Shown piece after piece: positions 24,587-37,900 of a DNA stretch of 64,000 nucleotides (its first letter is position 1; every line of letters starts with the position of its first letter). The notes under the pieces were generated by a model. That model searched no databases and had not been told where the DNA came from. It saw only the letters and a list, made by a program, of their open reading frames with translations. Source of the DNA: Musa acuminata AAA Group (lineage: Eukaryota > Streptophyta > Magnoliopsida > Zingiberales > Musaceae). The stretch covers positions 46,924,001 through 46,988,000 of the forward strand of contig NC_088357.1 in NCBI RefSeq assembly GCF_036884655.1, read 5' to 3'. The position numbers and the translations under genes were made by a program.

Positions 24587-27500
24587 TCAGATACATTCAT
24601 GGCATTGCCAGCCATCCTTGCAGCCAATCTCACAGCCACTAATACATATGCTTAGCCCAGGTCTTTCAATACCAAGTTCTATGAATCTATATTTGCCGTC
24701 CGCCAATAACTTGGTGCTTCCAACACCAAGCCATCGGAGACCACAAAAAAAAGGACCACTCAGCAACCTGAATGAAACAGCGGACAACCCACAACAGTTA
24801 TACAAGTCAAGTTTTCTGAGTGATCTTTTTCCTTCAGATCTTTCAGGTGAACCCAACGCAGAGATAGATGTGTCCGTGACAGCAAAACAGTTTCTGATAC
24901 ATAGGTTGATGATTTGCCTGCAAACTTTTGCAACTGCAACCACAGCTGTGTCTGATACTCCAGGAAGGTAACCCAAATCAAGTGTTAACAACGTGTTACC
25001 AAGAACACCATCACCACTCAGCATCATAACTATGCCCCTATCAGTGATCCTTTTGCAACCCCTAAGACACAAAGACACAATTGGGGAACTCCCACCACCA
25101 AGAGCTGACAAGCCACTATCAGTAATGTCAGCTCCACAAAGATCCAATGTAGTCAGCTTAGACAGTCTAGATATTGAGTTCAGCCCAATATCTGCAATGC
25201 TTTTGCAGCCAGAGAAGTCCAACACTTGTAAATTTCTGCATACAGAAAGAGACTCTGCAGTTTCACCAGTAATAAGATTGCACGAAATCAATCTCACCTC
25301 GACAAGGGAGTTTGGAGCATCAGCGAGATCATGAAATGCCAAATCCGACAAGAAAAAAGCATTCACAATTTGAAGTCTCTTCAGATTCTTGCAAGAATGA
25401 AGAATAGAAACATAGCCAGCATCAGTAACTTTAGAGAACCCACCAAGTCTTACTGATTCAAGTCTTTTACATCCTTCAGCAAGTACAAGAATACCAATAT
25501 CATTTACCCTTTTGAAAGTGGTCAGTGAACTCCTATTACGCGAAAGAGATAGACCAATCAAATTCCTAAAAGTGCCAAGTGACTGAAGTCCGCCGTTGGT
25601 TAGGTCATTCATCAAAGAAGGCTCCTCTGGTGGATTGTCTTCAAGGCATAGCTCAACCAATTGGTGAAGATTATTCGTGATGTTGAAGATAAGTTCATCT
25701 GTTATATTATTTAAAACAAGAGATAATGACTGCAGCCAATGAAACATGGGCTCGAAAGAGGATATGCCAACACCAGCTAAGGATGAATGTGATCCTCCAT
25801 CAACTCCAATGTTCTGGATAAGCACCTTTGCTTGCCAATCCGATATAGGCTGCAACAGCAATGCTTTGACATTTTTGGGGAGGGTCAGTTGGATGGAAGA
25901 AATATTACCGGAATGAGAATAATCAGCATGGAATTTTATACTCACAGACTGCAGATCAGCAGATGCAAATTCAGTAGATCAAAGTTAAAACAACTCTTCT
26001 GGTTACAGAAGCAGTATATTGATTATTCAACAAGTAGAAATTATGAATCTTTAGTCAAATATTCACCTCCAAGTACAAGCACCTATCAAGCATCTGTCCT
26101 ATGGCCTTATGGCAGGAACCAGCTGATTCGTGTTCATTGGCTTGTCTCATTTCAACTGTGAACATCCTGACATGAAAATGTGGGTGTAAGAGAGAGAGAG
26201 AGAGAGAGAGAGAGTTGTAGGATATAAGCCATTGCTTCATGTTATGTGGAATGACGACATGTATAGCACACGAACATAATGAAAGGGAATGATGACTAAA
26301 AGAATAAATAGCGCACAAACTTTCTCAATCTACAAGATAATATAGTGGTATAATATATGTGATGACTGATGAGCTTTGAAGTTACCTTGCCTACAATAGC
26401 ATCTATCATAATTACCAATTCTCCAATGGCCAATTTTCAAAACTAAAGACTAAGATTTCAAAACTTAGCGGTGAAAGTGTATTTACAGTGTCATAGATAA
26501 CTAATGAGTGAAGTTACGAGGAGAGGACAATATATGCATGCTATTCCTTGATTTTTATGTTGCAGAACCATGATCTGTAATCTTATGTTTTATGACTAAC
26601 ACATGTCTCGTGTTTTAAGAAAAAAAATCCTAAAGAGTAGTCTAATGCATGAGGATCTTATCAATATGGAAATTGGGAAGGATCAGTCTGTGCAGCCTTA
26701 ACTTTGTACCCCAGAGAAATTATTTTCTTTGTTTGAACAAGATCTTTATAATTGAAATTGTGTACTAATTCTAGCTTTTTTAGTTACTATATGCTTTGAT
26801 TTTTTTGCTGCATGATTGATAAAAGGTTGCAAAAATATCATAAAGTTCGAAGTGGGTCCAAAATATATCTAAGAGGTGATAGGATCAGGTATTGATTGAT
26901 ACTGGTCCAGATCGCCGCCTAGATCAGAATTAAGTTGATATTGGTATTAGACAAATGATCCAAACTTGCACAATAAAATGAGTTGAAAAAAAGTATTCAA
27001 GAGAATTTTCATGTTACAGCATTACACAAAAGTCACATTTTAAGACATTATCACAACACAGGGAGCCCACAAAATACTTAACACTGTTATCCAACTAGGT
27101 GAAGTTAGGAAAAATGTTGATGGAAAGTCACCGCAAAAATAGTCCCTATAAATTCATTAATTTATTGGCAACCTCTAGAAAGCTTCTAAAGGGACCCACA
27201 CATAAAAAGTAAATCCAACGAACAAGCATGCCACAGCTACTGACAACATTAAAAGCATCATTAAAATTGCCAAGGAAGTCAACACTCGCTGCAACATAGA
27301 GAAAAGACTATTGTTCATAGTACATTGGGCAAGAATGGAGTGTGAAGATTTGCGGACATCGCGATCATATTCTCAAGCATTAGTGTGGTACAGGTATTTT
27401 TGAGTCATATTTTTGCTACACCTAAAATATTAGTTTAGTGATGATATACCTAATTTATCTTATCTTAGGTTAAGGACTCAATCTCATGCAACAGATTTCA

Positions 27501-30500
27501 CACCTAAACAGTTGGAATAGTGATGACCTAATTCACTTATCTTAGGTTGGATCATCCTGCAAATTAGACACCTAAATAATTAGTATGGTGGTGGCATGCC
27601 GACTCACTTACCTTTTTTATTCTTCATCCTATGAATTTTAACACCTAAATAATTAGTCTAGTGATGGTTGAGGGTCTGGATCATCGTCATACAATTTTAA
27701 ACACCTATACCTTTGTATGGTAGTGGAATAACTTGCTTATCTTAAGTTGATGTTTGAATTTTTATTATATCAATTACATCTAAGAAATTAATCCGGTACT
27801 AATATACTCAAAAATTCATCCAGTAAGTTTTTACATCAAGACAAGTAGTTTGATGGTGGCAAATAGTAGAGTGTTTGAACCTTCATTTAATAAGTTTTAA
27901 CATCTAAAACATTAATTTGATGGTGGGTTATCTGACTCATTTAGACAAGGTTTGTAATCTCTTGTATAAATTTTATAAATAAACAAATAGTCTGATGGTG
28001 GTGTATTCAATAGACTTACCTTAGGATAAAAGTTTGAAACTTCATCTTACAAATTTTTGAAAAGGTTAGCCAGTTTAGTTGGTAAAGACTAAGATCAAAA
28101 ATTCACCTTCGTCACTTACCGTTTGCACGAAAAGGAAAAAAAAACAACTACCACCTTGACACTAACTGACTAAAGTAATAAGAGGCTATCAGCTAGGATA
28201 GACTCTTATCAGGTATTCTCATATTCGATTAGAATTGGCCTCCTAAAAAAATTAGATAAAACAAAAAAGATATAGCTTTTAAGCTATCACTAAAATAAAG
28301 ACAAAATAAATAATGAGTTTACAAGCATAACCTCTTGCACTTGCAAGAATTCCTATTTATAGTTGTGGAAGAAGACTTATACTTGTCACCCTACAACATC
28401 CTACCCAAAGAGACAAAAGACTCTAAAAATATGACTCATAATAGGAAAATAATTTCCATAATTAAAGAAAGCCTCGATACACATTGTCATTGTTAATGAA
28501 AGTCTAAGGAGGATCGATGCCCACACCTATATCGGTAAGTAAAGAATGAGCCAATTTTTAAGATTGAACCCTAGTAACTTATGTTGCAAAGGAGCAACCT
28601 CAATATACCACTAAAATTCATCCTTAATCAATCCAAAATAACTAAAAGTAAAAAATTGTATCCTAGTATCCTCCCATCACCTTCCCTAACTCGATTAAGA
28701 GTGGGTTGGAAAGCATCTTTTCTACACCTATTCCAACTAAAAATTGACCAAGTTTGCAACAGTCCAGGTAAGCTGCTACTTCCACCTCTTGTAGCCTATA
28801 ATAGTCTTCCAAGGGTTTAGCCATGACAATTACATCCAAAACTGTTGTGAGACTCAACCCTAGTGAGCTTTCTTGCTCAAATATGTTGAAATGCCATGAA
28901 TATTGGATCACTATCGTAAGTGTTGACAACAACCACGGACAATTTGGTTTCACGAACTTATTGTCTCAGCACTAATGGCTCAGTTGACAATGAACTTGAA
29001 TCCAAATTGATTATATATTTGACATAGGTTTTTCCTGGTTTTAAAAACTTTGCAACGTAGAGATAGAGGATTCTAATATCAGTGATTTGTGGTAATATTT
29101 TTCCTTATGAGGATAAAAACTCATCACAATTAAAATTTAGTTATTTTTTATTATGAATGATAAATAACAGAATTATTAATTAAGTAGTTCAGCTGAACAA
29201 GTAAAATCAACAATCCATCAGAACATTCAACCAAATTTGTGTAAACTTCGATTTATACCTTATTTTGGGACATTTCTCTGCTATAGCAGTAAAAACATAA
29301 GAAGAAAACATGGAGCACCTCAACAGAACAAGTTCTTGGATACTTTCTTTGGCGAAGACTTCGACTGAATAATCATCAAGCCGTCTACAATCAAGAATAA
29401 GAGTTTTGAGGACTTTATTATTGCTGAGGATTCTATTAAGAACCCAGGTGGTGGGAGACAAATCCTATAATGAGGACCAACAAAAGTTATACATCATGCT
29501 TCAGAATTAATTTTAAGCTTAAAACCATGCGAAAAAGAGAAATCAAAAGCTGAACCTAAATAAATACCGACAGAAGTAATACATTATACTTGAGCATTAA
29601 AATTCAGCTTAACACCATGAAAGAAGAGAAATAGAACAGCTGAACATAGATAAATGTCAGATAGGAGAAAAAGAAAGAAGATAAAAAAGGGAAGAAGATA
29701 AAGCAGTGGGTAAGATCAAGACTTTACGTTTACCACTCTAAAAGATCAAGAATATGTGCTTTAAATAACATTAAGTAAAAAAGAAGAAATCAGAGGAGTC
29801 AACGAATGAATGATACATCTATGTTGCTACTGAAAAGAACAAGTATGTAAAGACTAAATATTCCATTACATTCCAACTCTCCAACTAAATACCAACATTT
29901 TTGTGATCCAACAGTTAATTTGAATGAAGTTAAAAATATGTTTCAGTTACTAACATGATTAACAAGGAACTAATAGCTTCTTTTTAGAGAAAACTAAATG
30001 GAATGAATTCAACCCCAGAAAATTAATCAATTAGAGAGTGGTATAAAATTCATCGAGTTCGTGAGATTCTGGTTTATTTGGAAACATAGAAATAATCATG
30101 TATTCAGAAATAAATCAAAGCAGATGAATATTGATCTTGAGACTACCTCAAGAAGAAACTAACTTTTGCTGGAAGCTATAGCAACAATCTTTGAACTTCT
30201 TCTTCATCGTTTTTGTTTCTCTGTTTTTATTTGTTTCCTTCTTTTCTTTTGTTTCTTGATTTTTTTCTTCTATTTTGGTATTCATTTCATCTCTTAAAGT
30301 GAAACTTTTACTTTGACATGATTGTTATAATGAACAAAGAATGCGGATAACACAGGGCATTCGCTAAAAAAAAAAGTTAAAATAAGCTAATAAAGATTAC
30401 ACGACCTAATCAACCCCTATTACGAATTTCCACGCTATACAATAATAAGATACACAGAGAAGAGGAAAGAAGCCAAATGATCTTTAACACAAACGCTATC

Positions 30501-31128
30501 CATGTTTTAATTCCTTTCACTCGAGGGGAAAATTACTTCTAATGTCTCTAGCAGGAAAATGGAGGAAACCATAAAACAGTGTTTATTAAGAAAGAAGAAA
30601 AGCGTCAATCTGTGACACCAATCCGGGTATTATCGTTTAGAACGTAAATGTTTTTGCATAAACTTTATAAAACCTCCTACACAAATAAAAATCTAGAGAT
30701 TGAGCGCCAAGAGCCCCCAGCTATAAACCACATATACAAATTCGTGCATAAGCAGGGACATCTTACTAAGAAGTAAATTATTTATCCCAAAAAAAAAAAA
30801 GATAACTTGCTTCATTAGTAACTTTTCTCGACGAGAGAAGTAAAAAACACAACAAGATTTCAACTTTAGCAGGGTTTCATGAAATATAACTGGAGAAAAT
30901 GAGGATATCCTGCTAGAGAAGAGGGATTCGAGAACTAACGGAGAGATCGAGGGTAGAGATAGACGAGAACGACTGAGAGACCGAGCAGCGGAGAGCTTTG
31001 CAGACGGGAGCCAAGGAACAGAGAGACTCCAAGTCGAGCCTCCCCATGATCTCCAGGACTAGTCCTTGGGGGAGCGTCTCTATCAGCTCCCCACCGCCGG
31101 CAGCGCTTCGAACGATCATCTTCCCCAT
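24587..31128 (-). CDS. F-box/leucine-rich-repeat protein (At-B-like)
   Basis: Four exons on the minus strand: 31128-30940, 29464-29259, 26166-26067 and 25948-24587. GT-AG introns and phases join cleanly into 618 residues. The F-box is residues 17-60 (IETLPQGLVLEIMGRLDLES, then LCSLAPVCKALR). The rest, about 64-600, is a curved stack of cysteine-containing LRRs of the RNI type, with repeats such as CKRITDRGI, KLTTLDLCGADITDSGLSAL and CRQIINLCIRNCFAVTDTSI. Such proteins are substrate receptors of SCF ubiquitin ligases: the F-box binds an ASK/SKP1 adaptor and the LRRs pick the target. Length and layout match Arabidopsis F-box protein At-B (from memory of the family), whose substrate I do not know. 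The C-terminus is Cys-rich (CISGCEIGCKDGWQCHECI). Intron 2 contains a degenerate minisatellite. Confidence 0.85.
26189..26214. repeat. (GA)n microsatellite in F-box gene intron 2
   Basis: Thirteen AG units only 23 bp upstream of the exon 3 acceptor. Read on the gene strand it is a CT tract, so it may serve as the polypyrimidine tract for that acceptor. Confidence 0.85.
27419..28050. repeat. Degenerate minisatellite in F-box gene intron 2
   Basis: About nine diverged units. Starts of the recurring word CACCTAAATAATTAGTCTGG and its variants are at 27419, 27501, 27569, 27642, 27702, 27777, 27834, 27901 and about 27978 (spacings 57-82 bp). Units also share GATGGTGG, CTTATCTTAGGTT and CATCCTACAAATTTTA-like blocks in the same order. 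Confidence 0.75.
28064..28140 (+). mobile_element. Possible SINE head fragment
   Basis: GGTTAGCCAGTTTAGTTGGTAAAG resembles a pol III A box region and shares CAG-T-AGTTGGTAAAG with the SINE-like piece at 22000. The B box is too degenerate to call with confidence. Confidence 0.25.
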
Positions 31129-32480
31129 TGCCGAAACAGGGTGGAATGATTATTAGGTCGGAATCGATTTCTCCAGCTTCCACGTCGGCGCCCACACCTC
31201 AGCCAAAACCCCCATTCTAAACTCCAATTCCAAATACCTTTTCCAATAGAGTCTCCTATTTTCGGGCTTATTTTTCCTGACAAGTTCATCTTTTTTTTTT
31301 AGTTTAGTTTTTCTCGAAAATACCTCCATGTTTTTAGTTATTTTCATTTGGTTCTTTTTTTATTTAATATCTTAAATATTTTTCATCATCGTTATCATCC
31401 TATTATGACCCGCCTCTATCCTACTACGACATCCCTCCACGCAAGATCTTAGTCATATCTCTATAAAGCGATCTGTATTCAATGTCAATTGCTCCCCTTT
31501 TGTTGCGTCCATCATCCCTTCGATCATAGCTCTTTTCTATTTATTATCGTTTATGATAGGGTCGATCTCTCTCATCTCACATTATAAACGATCATCTCAT
31601 CGCCCTCCTCCCTATCATTTTTTATCTTTATGCCCTTTTTTTATCTTCCACCTCACCACCATCGCGCAATGACGAGGAAGAAATGACGAGGGCATTTAAA
31701 GTATTAAAAGAAAAAAAATATGAAATAGAAAGAAGTTTACCATTTATAAATGTTTTACTATTTTATAATCTATTTATTATTAATAATATTTTAAAATAAT
31801 GTAATATTTATTTTATTATTTACACTCTAAATATTACTAATTTTTTTCTTTTCAATAATCTCTTATTTCATCATCAATGTCGATATCATTCCCTATTGAT
31901 GTCGTTGCTCGATGTAGTATGATCGTCCCTCGACCTTATCCTTCAAAGAAAAGAAGATGAGAAGAAAGAAGAAAAAAAGAAATGGAGGAAGAAAATGATG
32001 ATATTTTCATTTATTTATAAAAAATAGAAATATTAAAAAAATAATTAAGATGAAATTGTAAATAATAAAAAGGAAGTTACAAATAGTAATCTCGAATAGA
32101 AAAATTAAAAATTAAAGGAAAAAGATTTTTGAGAAAAATTATGCATATAACTAAATCATTTAGAAGGTTACAATTTTTTATCAGAGCTAACACCTCATCT
32201 AGATTTCATGTTTAGATCCAGGGTCTTATATATTTTTTTTAATATAATTAAAAAATAATTAAAAAAGTTTAAAAATACCTCGAGAAATCTTACTATAAGA
32301 ATTGCTACTATAATTTATAGTAGCTCGAGAAAAGAGATTTATAATTCATTTAGACATTTTTCAAAGAAGATTTTAGATTTGTATAAAGCATTGAATGACG
32401 ATGTTTACCGCCAGTATCTTCGTTAAGGGTAAATCGAAAAAAATCATGGATTGTTTAACAAACATAATATTAACTTTATA
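31129..32480. promoter_or_regulatory. Upstream region of the F-box gene
   Basis: The first few hundred bases above 31128 are the likely promoter and 5' UTR of the F-box gene. The remainder is AT-rich with no recognisable gene. Confidence 0.35.
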
Positions 32481-32599
32481 AAAATAAATAAAGATATCAT
32501 TGAGTCTCAAGTCTTGATGATAAGATTAATTAATAATTTTAATAAATTAAAATTATATTAAGTGATGTAGAAATACTTTAACATGGACTATAATTATCA

Positions 32600-33590
32600 A
32601 ATAGTAAATATACAGTCAAACATTGTGCCAATAATTTATGCTGAAAATAAAAGTTTATCATCATGTCAGAATATCGGATATCGAGACGAAAGATCGAATG
32701 TGCAAAATTGATATGTCGGAGGATTAAGCAACGTGTTAAAGGTTTGAATGAAGTGTTGAAAGATTGAACGATATACGGATAAGTGGATAACATGACGAAA
32801 GTTTTGACAAAGTGATAGAAGAAATAGTTGTTGATTTGAAGCCTTTTTTTAAGATAATTTTGGATTGAAATTAGGCTTTAATTATATTATATTTGTGCTA
32901 TGTTAGGTTAAAATAAAAAGTGAAGTAAATTTGAATTGAATTTGAGCGGGCCAAATCATTATATAAGTAGTGGTACCGTCAAAAGGAGGTGGTGGTATTG
33001 TCTAAAATAGTGGTGGTACTATCTAAAACAACATAAGGCTCGAGTGACATTATTTTGGTGATGTCGATAGTAGTATCAACAGTAATACCATTGGTACATC
33101 TGATTTTAGGTAATTTTTCATAATTTATTTCACATTTTAAGGCACTCTAGGGCTATGATTATCTCACTTAAAGGATGATTGAGTGGAATAATGTTTGAGC
33201 TTTGAAGTGTTGAAATTCTTTCTTAGAGCCTTGCTTGAGTTTCATCGTCTTGAATTTCTAATTGAGTTATTAAGTTTAAAAGGTATAATATTAGGAAGAG
33301 TGATAAGTGTAAAGAATTCACTCTTAAGTCTTGAAAAAAAAAAGTTATAAAAAGATTATTAGTTTTTATCCATTAAAAATAAGATCAAAAAGTTGATGAC
33401 CTTAAGAAAATAATAATCAAGAGTAGACTATCTATTAGTTTATCTTTTTTTCTTTACTTGTTTTCCTATTCATCTTTATTTCTTAGTTAAATTAGCTTTG
33501 ATAAGATTTCAAAGTTTTTTAAAGTTTATAATTACAATAATCCACGTTCCTCTCGGTACCATATGGATCCTAATGGATATAATAGTATCA
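32600..33590 (+). mobile_element. Decayed Ty1/copia (Sirevirus-like) LTR remnant
   Basis: The right end reads TCTCGGTACCATATGGATCC followed by TAATGGATATAATAGTATCA, resembling the LTR end plus Met-tRNA primer-binding region (GATCCTAACAATTGGTATCA) of Sirevirus elements. The left part (GATCGAAC and GATTGAACG words) looks like a CpG-rich LTR after C-to-T decay. No internal coding region follows, so this would be a solo or truncated LTR. Based on pattern memory, not alignment. Confidence 0.35.
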
Positions 33591-34780
33591 ATAAAATAAG
33601 TAATTGACTAGAGGAAAAGTGCAATGCTTACAAGGTTAAATTTGTTGTTGCATAGTTGCCTCGTTCAACATAAACTATGGGGCACCTCTGAAGCTTTCAA
33701 AGAAAAAGCCAACAATAAAAACATTGATGTTGATGGTAAATGTAGTGTTCAACTTGTAAACGACATTAGAAATCCATGTTGTTGCAAAAGATGATTCAAA
33801 AAATCTTATATAAAAGAACTGTAAGTTTTGTAAAGATCAAAATTTTAACTTGTGTTGGGTGCCTCCTATGATTGTTATGCATAATATCATGACATAAAGC
33901 AATATTAATATACATAAGTCTATTTCTCAAGAAATCAATAATTTTATGTAATAGCTATTATAATTTATTTACAAAATTTTTAGAAATAAAATGATTTATA
34001 ATTTTGCAAATAAATAGATGCCTAAAATATGAAAAAATGTATAATTTTAGGATGATTTTCTTTAAAAAAAATTAGCTTTTATTTTTTTTCAATTGATTTT
34101 TTTTAACGTCCTAAATGTCTCTAGCTATCTCCTCCTGGGAGTGAGCATTGTCCATTGGTACCTTCATCTCATATTTTTGTTCTTTTCAACACTTAATTCC
34201 TTTTGTCCCTCCGTATTCTCACTATTCAACTCAATCACATATATTTAAAGGAAGAATTATCGACCCTTCTCTTTCTAAGAAGGCTCTATACTTTCCTTTT
34301 GGAGCGTGTTGTAGGTAATAAAGATAGATGAGAGTGATAAAAGGCGTGAGTTGAATAGTGACGTAAAGAAAGTCATGTAATTTTATTCGTATGTAAAGTC
34401 AAATCAAGTAGTAAAAACATAAAAAGTGACGTGAAGAAAAAGATAAAAAAGAGTACGTGGGGTATGATAAGACGAAGGCTATCGGTGGAGACAACGATCG
34501 ATAATATCCATGTCGAGAAAGAGGTGATAAGGGACATTTAAGATATAAAATAAATTAAATGAGAAAAATTAAAAATAGAGATATAATTTAGAAAAAAACT
34601 GAAAAAGAGACTTTTTTTTAGGGATATGACCCTTAATTTTATTCACTATTATTATTTCGAATCGGTTAAAATATTGTCTTGGTTGAAAGGGTAAGGGGGA
34701 AAGGGAAATTAGAAGTGAGTAGGGGACTTCTTATAGGGAATTCAGCCAATCGCTTCGTAGGGCAAACTCGATATTTAGGA
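33591..34780. other. AT-rich spacer 5' of DXO1
   Basis: No gene recognised. The last 150-200 bp are presumably DXO1 promoter; no clear TATA box was found, which fits a housekeeping gene. Confidence 0.35.
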
Positions 34781-34967
34781 GCGAAAAATACTTTCTTCTT
34801 CTAGATCGCCGTTTCACCTTCCCGGACTCCCAATCAAATCCCCAAACTGTGCGTCAGTGCCGCTATTGGCTTTTACGCCGCCCCGATCCCCACCGCCCAT
34901 ATCCCAACCCTCACCAGACCGACGACTTACAGTGGGAAGAGGAGGATCTTATTTGTTCTTCTTCGTC

Positions 34968-37900
34968 ATGGATTTCTCGGAACAAGACGTTGATGTTTTC
35001 GGAGAGGATATTGAAGACGAGGAAGAGGAACCGGCCGCCGAACACGTGGCTGCCGCAGAGGAGGAAAACGGCAGCGGCGATTCGTCTGCTTCGTCTTCTT
35101 CGTCGGCTTCCTCTTCCAGCAGCGCGAGTGACAGCAGCAGCCGAAGCAGTAGCGACGGCGAGGAGGAAGACGGCAACTCCACTGCTCTTGTCAGGTCTGC
35201 CGAGATGGGAGGCGAATACGTGGAGGAAGAGGAGGACGAGAGGGATCTATTTGGCCCAGACAATGAAGCGTACATGAAGACGCACGCCCGCAGTCCTTTT
35301 CCAGTTCCTGGTATGATCTTCTTAGAGCTTTCTCTTTCTCTTTCTCTCTCTATATGTATACATATGTAGCAGTATGTGTGTTTGTATGTACCTATTTACG
35401 TGTGTTTGTCTATGCGTTTTATTTCCTTACGATCAGACGATTTTTTTCTTATTTGGCACCTTGGAATTAGGTTCTTTTGCAAGGAACAGGATTATAGTAC
35501 TTTGGTTCCAAGGGTAGAATTGTAGGTCTTCATATCTTCTAATCCTTCTTATTGATGTCACTGATGTTTGTTCCCAAAGGTGTTCTTTTTCCCTTCTTTT
35601 TTCCTTTTTGATGCATGAAATGTGGGTTTTCTCAGTGGTTGGTCGCATGAGTTTGGTGACACGAAGAAAATCTAAAACTGGATTTTACTCATGTCCTAAC
35701 TCTGCCAATTATTAGTAAACCCTTGGTGGATATGAATTGCTTCTTCTGCACAAGTTGGAGCCATGTTGAACATCTGAACATTATGCAGCTCAACTGCCTT
35801 ACAACATAAATGATCTTTGCAGAGGTAGCTACTGTCAAGTGTCTATATCATGCGTTAGAAGATTGACATGATGTTGGTCCAGTGGATGAACGTTTAAGTT
35901 TAAACTTCCTTCTACTGGGAAAATTGTTCAGGTTATTCCAGTGGTCTATTGTCTCCTGCAGGACAAAGGTGGGTTAATAGTGGGGCAAGTCTCAAATATT
36001 GTTGGAGCAACAATTTGGCAAAAAAAAGGTCTCTTATGTTCATAGTCGCGTATATTGTCTCTCTTGCTCTAACATTATTACCATATCCATTTTATTTTGA
36101 TTAGCTAGTAGATCCTAAGCACCACATTCATACTTTTCAGTTTTCATGGTTATCGTACCTTTTAGAAAGAGGGTTCATCTTCATACTCTCCTTAACATTT
36201 ATGTTTATCATTATTGTCGTCCTGTCACGCACTTAGCTGGTTTTGCCTAAGTCGTGCGACACCCTTGTGTGTTCGTCCATAAAGGTCAGCCTCCTCGAAA
36301 CCTCCTATGATCCCTTAAGACCTACAAAAGAGAAAATGGGTTAGAGAAAACGTCTCACTCGGGATCCACAAGCAATCATTTCAGTAAACACTTCATAGCC
36401 AATGTAAATTACAGACAGACTTCACAAGCTCTGAACGATTGCATAACAAATGGTCCAAAATGATCCACTACAGATCGAAATCCCCACAAGTGCCCACATG
36501 ACATAACCTTTGTTTGCAAGTCCAAGGCGACCACCAAAACTAAATAAAATGAGGCTGCTAAGCCTACTACCAGCCCTTTACATGTTGTGTAAAGCATGAA
36601 CAAAATCGAAAGACACGGACATACATGAGCATTATATCAAACATCCCGTTTACAATTTTGTCCGTGGCAGTCCGTGACTTCATAAAAGGTGACACCTCCA
36701 ACTTCAATTTCACTTTGGGCATTATTAGTTGCAATGAAATGGTATAATCATTTATCCATTGATATTGAGATTGTGTACTATTTCATTTTGGAAGTCAATA
36801 AATGGTTTTGGATTGTCCAAATTATTGAACTCATACTGATTTTTCTTACTCATGAAGTCAACTTGAGTTCGACTCTGAGTCTTCCCTATTCGTCACATGG
36901 CACAGTCAAATCCAGCTGGTGTAGTCAACACAGCCAAATTTTAAGTCAATTTGTTGATTTTTTAACACTGCACATAAATCACATAATCATCATGATAACC
37001 TTATCATTTCACATACTCGTGCACTAAGACAATCTCAAACATAATACTTGTAAATATGCTGCAACATACCTAGCATGAGTCTAAATTCGAATGACGACTG
37101 AATTTGAATACCATGATTAATCCAATCAGGATAGATCCTGAACATCTGATTATGTAAATTTAAATTGACTTTGGTCACATAATCACATTTGTTAAGACAG
37201 ATAATGATCTAAATTGCCCCAGTTCATGATCATGTCAGCTTAGTATCCCTTAAATTGATATGTGGCTATTCAACTAGTCATATTTATTCCCAAACCTTCA
37301 TTAAGCAACGTAGACACCAAGTAACTCTTATTCCATATGTTGTTGCCATGTTAATATATATTTCTTTTGAATAAAAACATTTTAGAGTAAATTATATGGC
37401 ATTTTGCTGATCCTATTCAACACTATTTTAACTCAAACTTTTGTATGAGTTATTTGATTTATACACTTGGCTTACTCTTGTATCATTTTACTGAAACTTT
37501 GTTTCTTTTTGCTAAACTGTGACAATATAAATTTGACTAAACTATAATTTTAAGGAGTGGATTGTAACTTGAAAAGGGAATTCAAAACTTGGGAAATTAT
37601 TATTTTTTGGCTTGTTGAGGATGCAGCACCCAAGGTTTAAATGAGACAGTTTATTTACTCGAGTAATTTCATACTTCAGATAATTTCACATTAATATTTT
37701 GTCTTCTAACAAGTGTTGTACTTCTTGTGGTATGTTCGATCAGCCTTTTAACTGAAAATAATTGTCAAATTCTATTTCTACCTCGTCCACAGCACCCAGA
37801 AACTTCTCTTACAGTAGTTCTCCTCTAATTTTGGAATTTCCTATGACAGTATTGCCTCCTCTTCAGAATAACCAGAACAGAAGTAACTTCGGACGTGGTC

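Noticed and set aside
34849..35277. 142-codon plus-strand ORF over DXO1 exon 1, and a 108-codon minus-strand one
   Set aside because: Alternative frames of the low-complexity acidic/serine region; no domain and no splice continuation.
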